Made by a program: the position numbers and the translations under genes. DNA of 53,037 nucleotides from IMG/VR virus record IMGVR_UViG_3300028840_001807, positions 1-53,037 of that record. One strand, written 5' to 3'. Source of the DNA: a virus. Below the pieces are notes generated by a model. The model made no database searches. It worked only from the letters and a program-made list of their open reading frames with translations, and had not been told where the DNA came from. Below are positions 7,249-14,120 of the stretch, one piece after another (the first letter of the stretch is position 1; each line of letters starts with the position of its first letter).

Positions 7249-7752
7249 ATGTCAGAGTATATATCACCAGACGCAGACAAGTTACTGGCACTCGTCAAGA
7301 AAGTTGGTGGTGACAGGAATAGATGTAACCTTCCTATCAAGTTCGCAAATGTCGAGGATAAGGCCAGATGTTCGATATGCGTCTATAAAAGGTCGATACC
7401 AAACAACACTCATATCCAATGTGCGTATGACTGGTTGAAGGGTCTTGAGATGGGGAAGGTCAATATAATTCCACTTGGCAGTTCATCTGGAATAGGTCAG
7501 GGATTGTATATGTTTCCAGTCCTATATGACCCAATCTGGATGATGATTAAGTGTCAGGCGTTCAACACTGTCATGGATGAACAGATGACATTAGATGGCA
7601 GAAAAGACGCTATCGTTCCTATGATGGCAGTATTCCAACTCATAACGTGCTATTCATTGAAATCAAAGTCAGGAGGTATAGATAATGAAGGAACAGGAGA
7701 AGAAACCAAAGAAGTTGTCGAAACTTCAGAAGCAGGAACAGAAGTTGATTGA
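7249..7752 (+). CDS. Four-Cys protein, paralogue of the gene at 1428
   Basis: ATG follows the previous stop directly. Residues about 40-110 share with the 1428 gene product the pattern CxxCxYK, HIQCxxDW, GI.(H/Q)G.Y.FP, DP.WM and C.AF. The N-terminal 38 residues are extra. The last 68 nt overlap the next gene, which has its own strong ribosome site at 7671, so the C-terminus (Glu/Gly rich) may be under little constraint. Confidence 0.7.
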   Translation: MSEYISPDADKLLALVKKVGGDRNRCNLPIKFANVEDKARCSICVYKRSIPNNTHIQCAYDWLKGLEMGKVNIIPLGSSSGIGQGLYMFPVLYDPIWMMIKCQAFNTVMDEQMTLDGRKDAIVPMMAVFQLITCYSLKSKSGGIDNEGTGEETKEVVETSEAGTEVD

Positions 7753-8074
7753 TCAAGTCGATGACTTGGGCCTAATCAGACACGTTCATCACGAATACTT
7801 CGACGAGCCGAAAGAAGTGAGAGGAGAACATGGCCATATGTTCATCTCACATGAAACCTGTGTCGAACTCTACAATGCGAACAACTGGGTCAATATAATG
7901 AAGGGCAAGAGAGAAGGAACTGTTGACCAGTATCCAAGAGAACTGTTAGAGCCTGTTGGCATTGGATTTGCCAGATGTTCCGTGAAGGACAACTTCAACA
8001 GGAGAGTTGGTCGTGTAATTGCGACCAGTCGTGCGATAAGTTCATTCCTGAACTCAGAACATCTGAACAAGTGA
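7685..8074 (+). CDS. Hypothetical protein (129 aa)
   Basis: AGGAGGT lies 7 nt before the ATG although the start is well inside the previous gene. After a lysine-rich first 25 residues comes DDLGLIRHVHHEYFDEPKEV and a CVELYNANNW region. It ends in a helix that may bind nucleic acid (RRVGRVIATSRAISSFL). No family recognised. Confidence 0.65.
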   Translation: MKEQEKKPKKLSKLQKQEQKLIDQVDDLGLIRHVHHEYFDEPKEVRGEHGHMFISHETCVELYNANNWVNIMKGKREGTVDQYPRELLEPVGIGFARCSVKDNFNRRVGRVIATSRAISSFLNSEHLNK

Positions 8075-8078
8075 TAGG

Positions 8079-8243
8079 ATGGACGAGGTAAAGACGGGCA
8101 TTTGTCCAGTTCATCTGGCCTCATTGGTGAATGGACAATGCCCACTATGTCTTGGAACGAATAATGAGGCAATGGAAGGTGATGATAATGCACAAGAAAA
8201 TACCAGACGAATTCAAGTCAAAAAAGGAACTGGACAAAATTAG
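8079..8243 (+). CDS. Zinc-ribbon microprotein (54 aa)
   Basis: TGCICPVH-like and CPLC knuckles: GICPVHLASLVNGQCPLC fits a single zinc ribbon. ATG at 8079 follows GTGATAGG. The last 56 nt overlap the next gene, so its C-terminal tail is read in two frames. Confidence 0.6.
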   Translation: MDEVKTGICPVHLASLVNGQCPLCLGTNNEAMEGDDNAQENTRRIQVKKGTGQN

Positions 8244-8448
8244 AAGCCGTGTATGGTATCAGAGATACAAATCACTTGCGGAACTGCTCAAGAAAGGAAA
8301 CTGTGAGAACCCGGTTGAAGTCCTGAAGCAAGTGGACAAGACGATAAACGATGCCAGAGGATACGGATATGACCATGTTGCGTGTTCGGCCTGGGAATCG
8401 CTACAACAAGTCGTCGAGGACATGGGATGGGAATGGAAAGACAATTAG
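8188..8448 (+). CDS. Hypothetical helical protein (86 aa)
   Basis: ATG at 8188 is chosen for GGAAGGT 7 nt upstream. ATG at 8182 is an alternative. The protein is mostly helical: PDEFKSKKELDKIRSRVWYQ, VEVLKQVDKTINDARG and a Trp-rich end. No family recognised. Confidence 0.6.
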   Translation: MHKKIPDEFKSKKELDKIRSRVWYQRYKSLAELLKKGNCENPVEVLKQVDKTINDARGYGYDHVACSAWESLQQVVEDMGWEWKDN

Positions 8449-8837
8449 AACCTGTCCCAAAAATCCTCTATCATTGCACCAGACTTGACAAGGTCGATAC
8501 GATACTGAAGGAAGGTCTGAAGGTCAATACACCATTGAGTCCTGTCAACAAGAGAGTTTACAACAAGAAGGGCGTATATCTATCAACAGAGATGTTTGGA
8601 TGGATGTATTGGGCAACTGACGATCACACACATAGAGGAGCTGTAATCACAATCAATGTTGAAGGTCTGGAACTCATTGAGGACAGTGACCTTCTGGTAA
8701 TCAGCGAGGCAGACGGAGAGGTAAAGAACAGAAATCTCATGGACTACATTTGTCCTAACGATATTGAACCAGAGAGAATAATTGCTGTGTCCAGAGAGCA
8801 GGATGACAATAGTTTCGTAGAGGAGAGGATAAGATGA
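8427..8837 (+). CDS. ADP-ribosyltransferase-fold protein (KptA/DarT-like)
   Basis: The N-terminal half reads ILYHCTRLDKVDTILKEGL, then KGVYLSTEMFGWMYWATDD. This matches the Y-H-[CT]...I...GL / VY(L/F)S core shared by Tpt1/KptA RNA 2'-phosphotransferases, DarT and related ADP-ribosyltransferases, which bind NAD. The size (136 residues) is that of a minimal single domain. A later Glu in the IEPERIIAV strand could be the catalytic acid. It lies within 1.8 kb of two intron-containing tRNA genes, but archaeal splicing does not normally leave a 2'-phosphate, so a host-modification or defence role is as likely. The fold is likely; the substrate is unknown. Confidence 0.55.
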   Translation: MGMERQLEPVPKILYHCTRLDKVDTILKEGLKVNTPLSPVNKRVYNKKGVYLSTEMFGWMYWATDDHTHRGAVITINVEGLELIEDSDLLVISEADGEVKNRNLMDYICPNDIEPERIIAVSREQDDNSFVEERIR

Positions 8838-9088
8838 CAGATAGAATGGATGAATTCGTTGAAGTGTATCAACGAGTATTCGACAGGAGAAAGAGTGACG
8901 AAATGCCAAAGAAATCGACAGTACCAATGCTGTTCAAGGAAATGAAAAATAAACAGTGGATAGCGGTACTTGAGGACGCAAATTCACAAGAACCATTTGT
9001 TCTTGTTCAAGGCGTAGGCAACACTCCTCTGGCAGCGATTCACTCTCTTGAGAAGCAACTTGAGATATATATAAATGACCCTATATAA
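8834..9088 (+). CDS. Hypothetical protein (84 aa), HicB-like pattern
   Basis: ATGA overlaps the previous stop. Residues 40-80 form a strand-strand-helix unit (KQWIAVLEDANSQEPFVLVQ, GNTPLAAIHSLEKQLEIYI) like HicB-type partial RNase H folds. The match is by pattern only. It is the last gene before a new promoter. Confidence 0.5.
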   Translation: MTDRMDEFVEVYQRVFDRRKSDEMPKKSTVPMLFKEMKNKQWIAVLEDANSQEPFVLVQGVGNTPLAAIHSLEKQLEIYINDPI

Positions 9089-9107
9089 TCCAGCAGGAGC
9101 GAAACGC

Positions 9108-9115
9108 TTATATAG
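9108..9115 (+). promoter_or_regulatory. Archaeal TATA box (TTATATAG)
   Basis: CTTATATAGG lies 73 nt before the ATG at 9181. It is preceded by another CCCTATATAATCC run similar to those at 1880 and 42545. Confidence 0.55.
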
Positions 9116-9180
9116 GCACAAATCTATCACCATTCGGACATGAAGGGATATAAACCTACATGACCGTATAAGGTGATGTG

Positions 9181-10203
9181 ATGAAACAGAAATATGAGTC
9201 ATACAATATGACACAGCGACTTCTCGACCAGATTAAAGTTATCAACGGTGTTGTTGAGTCCTATGCCAAACAGGGCTATAAATTGACATTGAGGCAACTG
9301 TATTACCAGTTGGTTTCCAGAGGAATAATCCCAAACAAAGACACCGAATACAAGAAACTATCAGATTTACTCGTAAAGGCGAGGATGTCTGGTCTTGTCG
9401 ATTGGGACGCGATAGAGGACAGGACAAGGGTTCCGAAGCTCGATTACTCAGTTGACGACATTCCAGATGCCATTGACGATACCATCAGTCAGTACAAGTT
9501 AGAACGATTACAAGACCAGAAAGTGTATATCGAAGTCTGGTGCGAGAAGGACGCATTGAGCAACATCCTTCGGAGAATGACCAACAAATTCCATGTCAGG
9601 TTGATGATAAACAAAGGATACTCAAGTGCAAGTGCAATGTATCGTGCGGCCCAAAGGTTCAGGAGACACGGAACAGGAAAGAAAAAGATACTTCTGTATC
9701 TTGGTGACCATGACCCTTCGGGACTCGACATGATAAGGGACATAGGCGATAGATTGAATACATTCGGCGTAAGACTGGACACACCAGACGGTTATCCGAT
9801 TCACTTGGGTATTACAAGAGAACAGGTCGAGGAATACGAACCGCCTGAAAATCCAGCAAAGATTACTGACCCACGAGCCGAGTGGTACATCGAAGAACAT
9901 GGAGAAAGTTCATGGGAAGTCGATGCTCTCGAACCATCAGTCCTAAACGAGTTGATCGAGAACGAGATATTCGAGTGGATTGATGAGGACAGGTTCAGGA
10001 ACAAAGTCAAGCAAGAGAACGTTGACAAGTTGAAACTTGAAAATCTCAAGGACTTGATCGATGACCTCGATGTAAATATCGAAGTGTCATGTGTGAACTG
10101 TTCTGAACAAGTCCAGGCCGATGACGATGATACTATATACGACATGGATGATGACAAATGGTTCTGTGGTAATGAGTGTCACGATGAATACAATGCCGAG
10201 TAA
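9181..10203 (+). CDS. Toprim-domain protein with C-terminal zinc finger
   Basis: The central part has VYIEVWCEKDALSNIL (Toprim glutamate) and about 60 residues later ILLYLGDHDPSGLDM (DxD), the metal-binding set of topoisomerase VI A/Spo11 and primase Toprim folds. The N-terminal 90 residues contain LRQLYYQLVSRGIIPN, a winged-helix-like segment as in Top6A-related phage proteins. I do not see the active Tyr with confidence. The C-terminus adds CVNC and CGNEC knuckles (zinc). It may nick or manage DNA during replication. ATG at 9181 follows AAGGTGATGTG; the GTG just before is in frame. Confidence 0.65.
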   Translation: MKQKYESYNMTQRLLDQIKVINGVVESYAKQGYKLTLRQLYYQLVSRGIIPNKDTEYKKLSDLLVKARMSGLVDWDAIEDRTRVPKLDYSVDDIPDAIDDTISQYKLERLQDQKVYIEVWCEKDALSNILRRMTNKFHVRLMINKGYSSASAMYRAAQRFRRHGTGKKKILLYLGDHDPSGLDMIRDIGDRLNTFGVRLDTPDGYPIHLGITREQVEEYEPPENPAKITDPRAEWYIEEHGESSWEVDALEPSVLNELIENEIFEWIDEDRFRNKVKQENVDKLKLENLKDLIDDLDVNIEVSCVNCSEQVQADDDDTIYDMDDDKWFCGNECHDEYNAE

Positions 10204-10223
10204 TCGGCAACCTTTACCTTTAT

Positions 10224-10374
10224 GGGTCTGTGGCTCAGTTAGGCAGAGCGTCGGGCTTTTAAGGTCATGTGGCGAGGTTCACTATCTCCGTTCCAAGCTG
10301 AATGATGAGAAACTGATTGACCCACATGATTTGGAGATACCCGATGGTCGCAGGTTCAAATCCTGCCAGACTCG
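10224..10374 (+). tRNA. tRNA-Lys(UUU) with 77-nt intron
   Basis: Acceptor GGGTCTG pairs with CAGACTC (10367-10373), discriminator G. The D arm is GCTC/GAGC. The anticodon stem TCGGG/CCCGA has loop CTTTTAA. The T arm GCAGG-TTCAAAT-CCTGC is canonical. Anticodon TTT is at 10258-10260. The intron, 10262-10338, interrupts position 37/38. A bulge-helix-bulge is visible: CTTT (10256-10259) pairs with GGAG (10333-10336), flanked by 3-nt bulges TAA and ATA cut after their second base. The intron is closed by TCATGTGG/CCACATGA. CCA is not encoded. Confidence 0.93.
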
Positions 10375-10399
10375 TAATCATACGCAACAATAACTCAAG

Positions 10400-10536
10400 A
10401 GCGAGGTAGGGTAGTCTGGTAATCCCAATGGGCTCATGAGTCGGATGTGAAGTTTCTGCCCTGATCCTCCACTGATGACACCAGTCACCATGATTGAGAA
10501 ACCCATTAATCTGTGGTTCGAATCCACACCTCGCTA
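10400..10536 (+). tRNA. Initiator tRNA-Met(CAU) with 62-nt intron
   Basis: Acceptor AGCGAGG pairs with CCTCGCT (10529-10535), discriminator A. Its A1-U72 pair and the three G-C pairs (GGG/CCC) closing the anticodon loop CTCATGA are the marks of archaeal initiator rather than elongator tRNA-Met. T arm TGTGG-TTCGAAT-CCACA. Anticodon at 10435-10437. The intron, 10439-10500, again splits 37/38 with a bulge-helix-bulge: CTCA (10433-10436) pairs with TGAG (10495-10498), bulges TGA and AAA. The intron carries C/D-box-like motifs (see findings). Confidence 0.92.
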
Positions 10537-10538
10537 TC

Positions 10539-10696
10539 GGGTAACACCGACACATGGCAGGTAGCATGAAGTCCGGTCTATCTGAAGTCGCCGAATGCGT
10601 GTACTGGTGGCTATCGGGCGTGATGCCACATCTTCTTTGCTGGCTGGCATTAGAAACTCCAACAGAGCACGATACTACGGTTTGTCGGTGTTATCC
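10539..10696 (+). ncRNA. Unknown structured RNA closed by a 14-bp stem
   Basis: GGGTAACACCGACA (10539-10552) pairs with TGTCGGTGTTATCC (10683-10696), 14 bp with one G-U. Inside, GTAGCAT (10561-10567) can pair with ATACTAC (10672-10678), CCGGT with ACTGG (10573-10577/10603-10607), and TGATGCCA with TGGCATTA (10621-10628/10645-10652). No convincing reading frame. It begins 2 nt after the initiator tRNA and ends 1 nt before a C/D-box-like RNA, so it probably belongs to the same RNA precursor. I recognise no family. Confidence 0.65.
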
Positions 10697-10697
10697 A

Positions 10698-10808
10698 TAT
10701 CCGTCGATGATGAGTGCGACCAGAGTTGATCCATCAGATGCTTGAGAAAAGGGACTGCTGCACTGCCCTGTTGGGAGATGACATAGTTCCTCTAAACTGA
10801 GACGGATA
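10698..10808 (+). ncRNA. C/D-box-like small RNA
   Basis: TATCCGTC (10698-10705) pairs perfectly with GACGGATA (10801-10808). Box C (ATGATGA, 10707-10713) follows the 5' arm and box D (CTGA, 10797-10800) directly precedes the 3' arm, the arrangement that forms a kink-turn bound by L7Ae. Possible inner boxes are TTGA (10742-10745) as D' and GATGA (10777-10781) as C'. At 111 nt it is about twice the usual archaeal C/D sRNA length, so the inner part may be non-standard. It would guide 2'-O-methylation; the target is unknown. Confidence 0.6.
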
Positions 10809-10833
10809 ATCATTCGCATATGGATGTGATGTG

Positions 10834-11721
10834 ATGGCTGTAAAGAAAAAGCAAGATAAACTGGCCAAAGAGCCAGCAAGTGCCAATTTCAAGGCAAGGA
10901 TTGAGTGCAGTCTGCTTCGTGGAATTGCGTCAAGTATTTCCATGTTGACAGATGAGGCGAAGTTCAAGATTGGCAAGAAAAAGTGGGTTATACAGGTCGT
11001 TGATCCAGCACACATTGCCATGCTTGAATTGGAGATTGATGTCAGCAACTTCGAGGATTATATCTGCAAGAAAGAAGGTGTCGTAGGAGTTGACATAGAC
11101 AAATTGCATGACGCAATCAAGTACGTCAAGGACAGGGACATTGTCAGGATTGAAACCGACATTCTGAAAGTGACAAGAGAGAAAGAAGGTAAGGACGTTG
11201 TCGTGAACATCGACAGGATAAAGATTGACGATGGCCTATGTTCAAGACGTTTCAACCAACCAGACACGCTTGGAATGTCAGAACCGAAAGTTCCAAATCT
11301 GAATCTGAAGTCCAACTTCGAGATGACATGGGTAGATTTCGGTGACGCTTTGAAGCGTTTCCAGAAAATATCAGACCATGTCAAGATTGCGTGCTTCGAG
11401 GAAGGCATTGAACTGTCAGTCGAGGGCGACATCGACGAGTGCGTTGTCAAGAAGCCGAAAGACCTACTGGTATCATACGAGTTCGGCGGTGTCGAGGATG
11501 AAACAAGGAAAGACCATATCAGGTCATTGTACCCATTGGACTACATGACCAGTCCATTCAAGTCATCAAAGATGTCTGGCATGAGTCCGTTGTTCAAGCA
11601 CGAACGATGGCTCAACGTGTGCAAGTTCTCATTGAGTGATGACTATCCGATCAAGATTGAGGCCCAGAGGAACGGTGTCAGTATAACATATCTACTGGCC
11701 CCACGCATTGAGAGTGAATAA
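10834..11721 (+). CDS. PCNA-type sliding clamp (copy 1)
   Basis: After a lysine-rich lead of about 20 residues come VVDPAHIAMLELEI (as VDPANVAMV...L in archaeal PCNA), GVDIDKLHDAIKYVKDRDIV (the GVDL.kL..iL.r segment) and the C-terminal strand YLLAPRIESE, which is almost the canonical PCNA end. At 295 residues it is longer than the usual 245-250 because of the N-terminus and an insert near residue 230. It should form a ring that tethers polymerase or nuclease to DNA. It shares little with copy 2 at 14966. ATG at 10834 follows GTGATGTG. Confidence 0.85.
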   Translation: MAVKKKQDKLAKEPASANFKARIECSLLRGIASSISMLTDEAKFKIGKKKWVIQVVDPAHIAMLELEIDVSNFEDYICKKEGVVGVDIDKLHDAIKYVKDRDIVRIETDILKVTREKEGKDVVVNIDRIKIDDGLCSRRFNQPDTLGMSEPKVPNLNLKSNFEMTWVDFGDALKRFQKISDHVKIACFEEGIELSVEGDIDECVVKKPKDLLVSYEFGGVEDETRKDHIRSLYPLDYMTSPFKSSKMSGMSPLFKHERWLNVCKFSLSDDYPIKIEAQRNGVSITYLLAPRIESE

Positions 11722-11722
11722 A

Positions 11723-11866
11723 ATGGCAGACAAGGTGATATTCAGGACAGGCGTTTATAGGTGTCCGAAGTGCAACCATGAATGGTTGTCACAAGAGAGG
11801 CCAGATAAATGTCCTAACTGTGGCTTCAAAGAGTCAGGTGATAAACATGACAAGGCAAAAGTTTAG
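11723..11866 (+). CDS. Zinc-ribbon microprotein (47 aa)
   Basis: YRCPKCNHEWLSQ and DKCPNCGFKES are a complete two-knuckle zinc ribbon of the rubredoxin/TFIIB kind. It starts 1 nt after the PCNA stop and overlaps the next gene by 20 nt. Small ribbons beside replication genes may recruit partners; nothing more can be said. Confidence 0.75.
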   Translation: MADKVIFRTGVYRCPKCNHEWLSQERPDKCPNCGFKESGDKHDKAKV

Positions 11867-12692
11867 AGGGAACATCCTATACGAGCCATCTGGTCGGGCA
11901 TTGGAAACGGCCAGGTTCGTATTCGGCGGTGTGAAACCCATCATCGTGTGCAATCTGGCCAAGTCATGCTCTCATATGTGTTCATATTGTTACTGTCCAA
12001 CCGTATTGAAAATGACGAAGGAACAGTTTCATAAGAAAGTCGAACTCAAGAACAAGGTGCTTGAGAAGGTGGACAAGGACTTGGACAGGATAAAGTTGAG
12101 AGATGACTTCGACCCGAGATTCGTCTATCTGGGTTTCGTTGGCGATCCGTTCGTCAACGGAAGGCCAGACATTCAGGATATGACAACTCTTGTCATGGAG
12201 AGGTTGAGGCATGAGGGATACACGATATGCACTCTGACCAAAGGCTCATACATGACGGACAAGATACACTATACACCAGTGATACCAGATTGGTACGGTA
12301 TCTCACTAGTCAGTCTGGACGAAAAGTTCAGAAGGGAACATGAACCGGGTGCGACAAAGTTCTCTGACAGGCTTGCAGGAGCTCAGGCAATGTCTGATGA
12401 AGGTGCAAGGCTCTGGGTTTCGATGGAACCTTATCCAACACCCAATCTATCAGACCAGAACATCAACTACGTTCTCGAAATGATTGAAAGGGCGACCAAT
12501 GGTGAGATTGAAAAGTTGATATTCGGCAGGTGGAACTACGATACCAGAACAAGAGGGCAAGAGGCAGAGTTGTTCTATATAAAGACAGCAGAAACGGTTG
12601 TCGACTTCTGCAAGGAGAATGGTATCATAGTCAAGGTGAAAGACGACATCCTAAAGACAGTGGATGAAGGCGATCAACATAAACTTAGGTGA
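11847..12692 (+). CDS. Radical SAM protein, spore photoproduct lyase type
   Basis: CSHMCSYCYC is the CX3CX2C 4Fe-4S site, set in CNLAKSCSHMCSYCYCPT as in the SPL/Rv2578c branch. Later strands LGFVGDPFVNG, TICTLTKGS, GISLVSLDE and WVSMEPYP follow the TIM-barrel strands of that branch. The 281-residue length fits. Such proteins repair thymine spore photoproduct or have unknown SAM-radical roles. The C-terminus (GRWNYDTR, KDDILKTV) is in keeping with archaeal homologues. ATG at 11847 follows AGGTGATAAAC. A DNA-repair role is inferred from family and neighbours. Confidence 0.75.
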   Translation: MTRQKFRGNILYEPSGRALETARFVFGGVKPIIVCNLAKSCSHMCSYCYCPTVLKMTKEQFHKKVELKNKVLEKVDKDLDRIKLRDDFDPRFVYLGFVGDPFVNGRPDIQDMTTLVMERLRHEGYTICTLTKGSYMTDKIHYTPVIPDWYGISLVSLDEKFRREHEPGATKFSDRLAGAQAMSDEGARLWVSMEPYPTPNLSDQNINYVLEMIERATNGEIEKLIFGRWNYDTRTRGQEAELFYIKTAETVVDFCKENGIIVKVKDDILKTVDEGDQHKLR

Positions 12693-12696
12693 GAAT

Positions 12697-13362
12697 ATGA
12701 GTGAGACAATGAAATTGGATTTGAAACAATATATGCTTGAACACGTTTCCATCAAGGAGCTTGAAGGTTGCGGAGAGATAACGCAACGATTGGCACAGGT
12801 CATTCCAGAGAAATTCTGGATGCTTCGGCACATGAAAGACAGCAGAAAGAGTATCATGTTGTTGACGTTGCCATTTGACGACCAGATAAGAGTTCTCTCT
12901 TATTATCTGCTGACAACGATGAAAGTGAGAAATGAACAGATTAAACTTCTGGATGGCAACGCCCAGTATATCGAACAGTGTGAGGGAGCGATAGCTGTCC
13001 TGAAGGAGATAATCTCTGACCAGAGTGAGATACTTCAGGGCGACGAGATGTGGGAGGAATGTCCACGATGTGGTGACAATAACAGGTTCATCAAAAATGG
13101 TTTCTGTATCTCATGCAATGCCTACATTGACGATGAGATAGAGATTATCGGTGTTGACTTCGCCAAAGAAGGTACTGAGTCTTATTCTCCGTGTCCGAAG
13201 TGTGGTGAGGACAGGATAAGCAGGGGAACAGCGATATGGTGTCCACAGTGCGATACCACTGAGGATGAGGAGAGGAAACTGGACGACATGATCGAAATGC
13301 AGATTGAACAGAAACAAATAGAGGAACACGAGAAGGATGAACATGGCAGTCAAGAAAGTTAA
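12697..13362 (+). CDS. Double zinc-ribbon protein (221 aa)
   Basis: ATG at 12697 follows AGGTGAGA. The first 110 residues are helical. Two ribbons follow: CPRCGDNNRFIKNGFCISC and CPKCGEDRISRGTAIWCPQC, then an acidic helix rich in Glu/Gln. Probably an adaptor that touches nucleic acid or protein. No family recognised. Confidence 0.65.
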   Translation: MSETMKLDLKQYMLEHVSIKELEGCGEITQRLAQVIPEKFWMLRHMKDSRKSIMLLTLPFDDQIRVLSYYLLTTMKVRNEQIKLLDGNAQYIEQCEGAIAVLKEIISDQSEILQGDEMWEECPRCGDNNRFIKNGFCISCNAYIDDEIEIIGVDFAKEGTESYSPCPKCGEDRISRGTAIWCPQCDTTEDEERKLDDMIEMQIEQKQIEEHEKDEHGSQES

Positions 13363-13747
13363 GCCGAAATACGAAATCAAGTTCTCGTTCTGCCCAATAG
13401 ACAAGCACAAGGGAGAACTATGGGAGAAGTTGCAGGACAGGGACTTGGACGAACCGTGTGAGATTATCGACATCGACCTGGAATACTCTGATAACATCCT
13501 GTTAGGGTGGTGGAGAAAAGACACATTTGATGACTTCACAAAAGATGACATCAATCAACTCATAGCAAAGTTCAACAACGGACTTACCAATGTGCCAGGT
13601 ATCCTCTTGACATTCGATCACATGGACGGAGAGTTCACAACATTCAGGACTTGGTCAGCCAGAAAGGTACAATACTACATGATGTTACAGGACGATTGCG
13701 AAAAGCTGGCCATAAGAACGCCATTGAACCCAAAGAGCGTTGCATGA
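13343..13747 (+). CDS. Hypothetical protein (134 aa)
   Basis: The start lies inside the end of the previous gene after AAGGATGA. Mixed alpha/beta with acidic patches (DDFTKDDINQLIAKFNNGL, LLTFDHMDGEFTTFRTW). No family recognised. Confidence 0.6.
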   Translation: MAVKKVKPKYEIKFSFCPIDKHKGELWEKLQDRDLDEPCEIIDIDLEYSDNILLGWWRKDTFDDFTKDDINQLIAKFNNGLTNVPGILLTFDHMDGEFTTFRTWSARKVQYYMMLQDDCEKLAIRTPLNPKSVA

Positions 13748-13893
13748 TGATGAGATGTCATATATGTGGTGAGGAAATCGATGTAAAATCTCTCGAAGCA
13801 TATTTCGATGAGGTTCTTTACGCACACTTTGGACTGGTAATGACAAGCGAACAGGAATTAGATGAGGTAAAACATTCGAAGGTGATGAAATGA
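13744..13893 (+). CDS. Single-knuckle Cys microprotein (49 aa)
   Basis: Three tandem ATGs at 13744-13752, the first overlapping the previous stop. RCHICGEEIDVKSLEAYF gives one CxxC, with a single His (YAHFG) later. Ends ATGA into the next gene. Function unknown. Confidence 0.55.
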   Translation: MMMRCHICGEEIDVKSLEAYFDEVLYAHFGLVMTSEQELDEVKHSKVMK

Positions 13894-14120
13894 AATTGAC
13901 ATTGAGAGCAGGGCCGATATTCATAAAGACAGACAGTGTGATGTCAGCGATACTGATGATACCATTATTGCTCATTGGTTTCTACCTATTAAGCTGTCTG
14001 GCCCTTTATGCTTGGACAGAATTGACTGGAACTCTTGAATTCTCATGGATAAATGCGTTATGGACAATGATTATATTGGGTATCGTGTATTCGATATTCC
14101 ACCATGAGACAGGTGAGTAA
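13890..14120 (+). CDS. Two-span membrane protein (76 aa)
   Basis: Hydrophobic spans at about residues 18-42 (SAILMIPLLLIGFYLLSCLA...) and 53-70 (INALWTMIILGIVYSIF), separated by a short polar turn. This size and topology suit a holin or an accessory membrane protein, but it lies in the replication arm, so I would not call it a holin on this evidence. Confidence 0.6.
   Translation: MKLTLRAGPIFIKTDSVMSAILMIPLLLIGFYLLSCLALYAWTELTGTLEFSWINALWTMIILGIVYSIFHHETGE

Noticed and set aside
7876-8193. Long - strand frame opposite 7685-8448
   Set aside because: No ribosome site and antisense to three overlapping + genes with good initiation signals.
10121-10393. Open frame over the tRNA-Lys gene
   Set aside because: It covers the end of the Toprim gene and the tRNA, with no ribosome site; the tRNA structure explains the sequence.
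10539-10696. RNase P RNA
   Set aside because: GAAGTCCGG and ACAGAGCACG recall conserved RNase P segments, but they cannot form helix P4 with each other and the flanking conserved bases are missing.
10554-10745. Open frame in the RNA island
   Set aside because: Lies inside the paired stems at 10539-10696 and 10698-10808 and lacks a ribosome site.
13890-14120. Holin call for the two-span membrane protein
   Set aside because: Topology fits, but it lies in the replication arm with no hydrolase nearby, so the function is left open.
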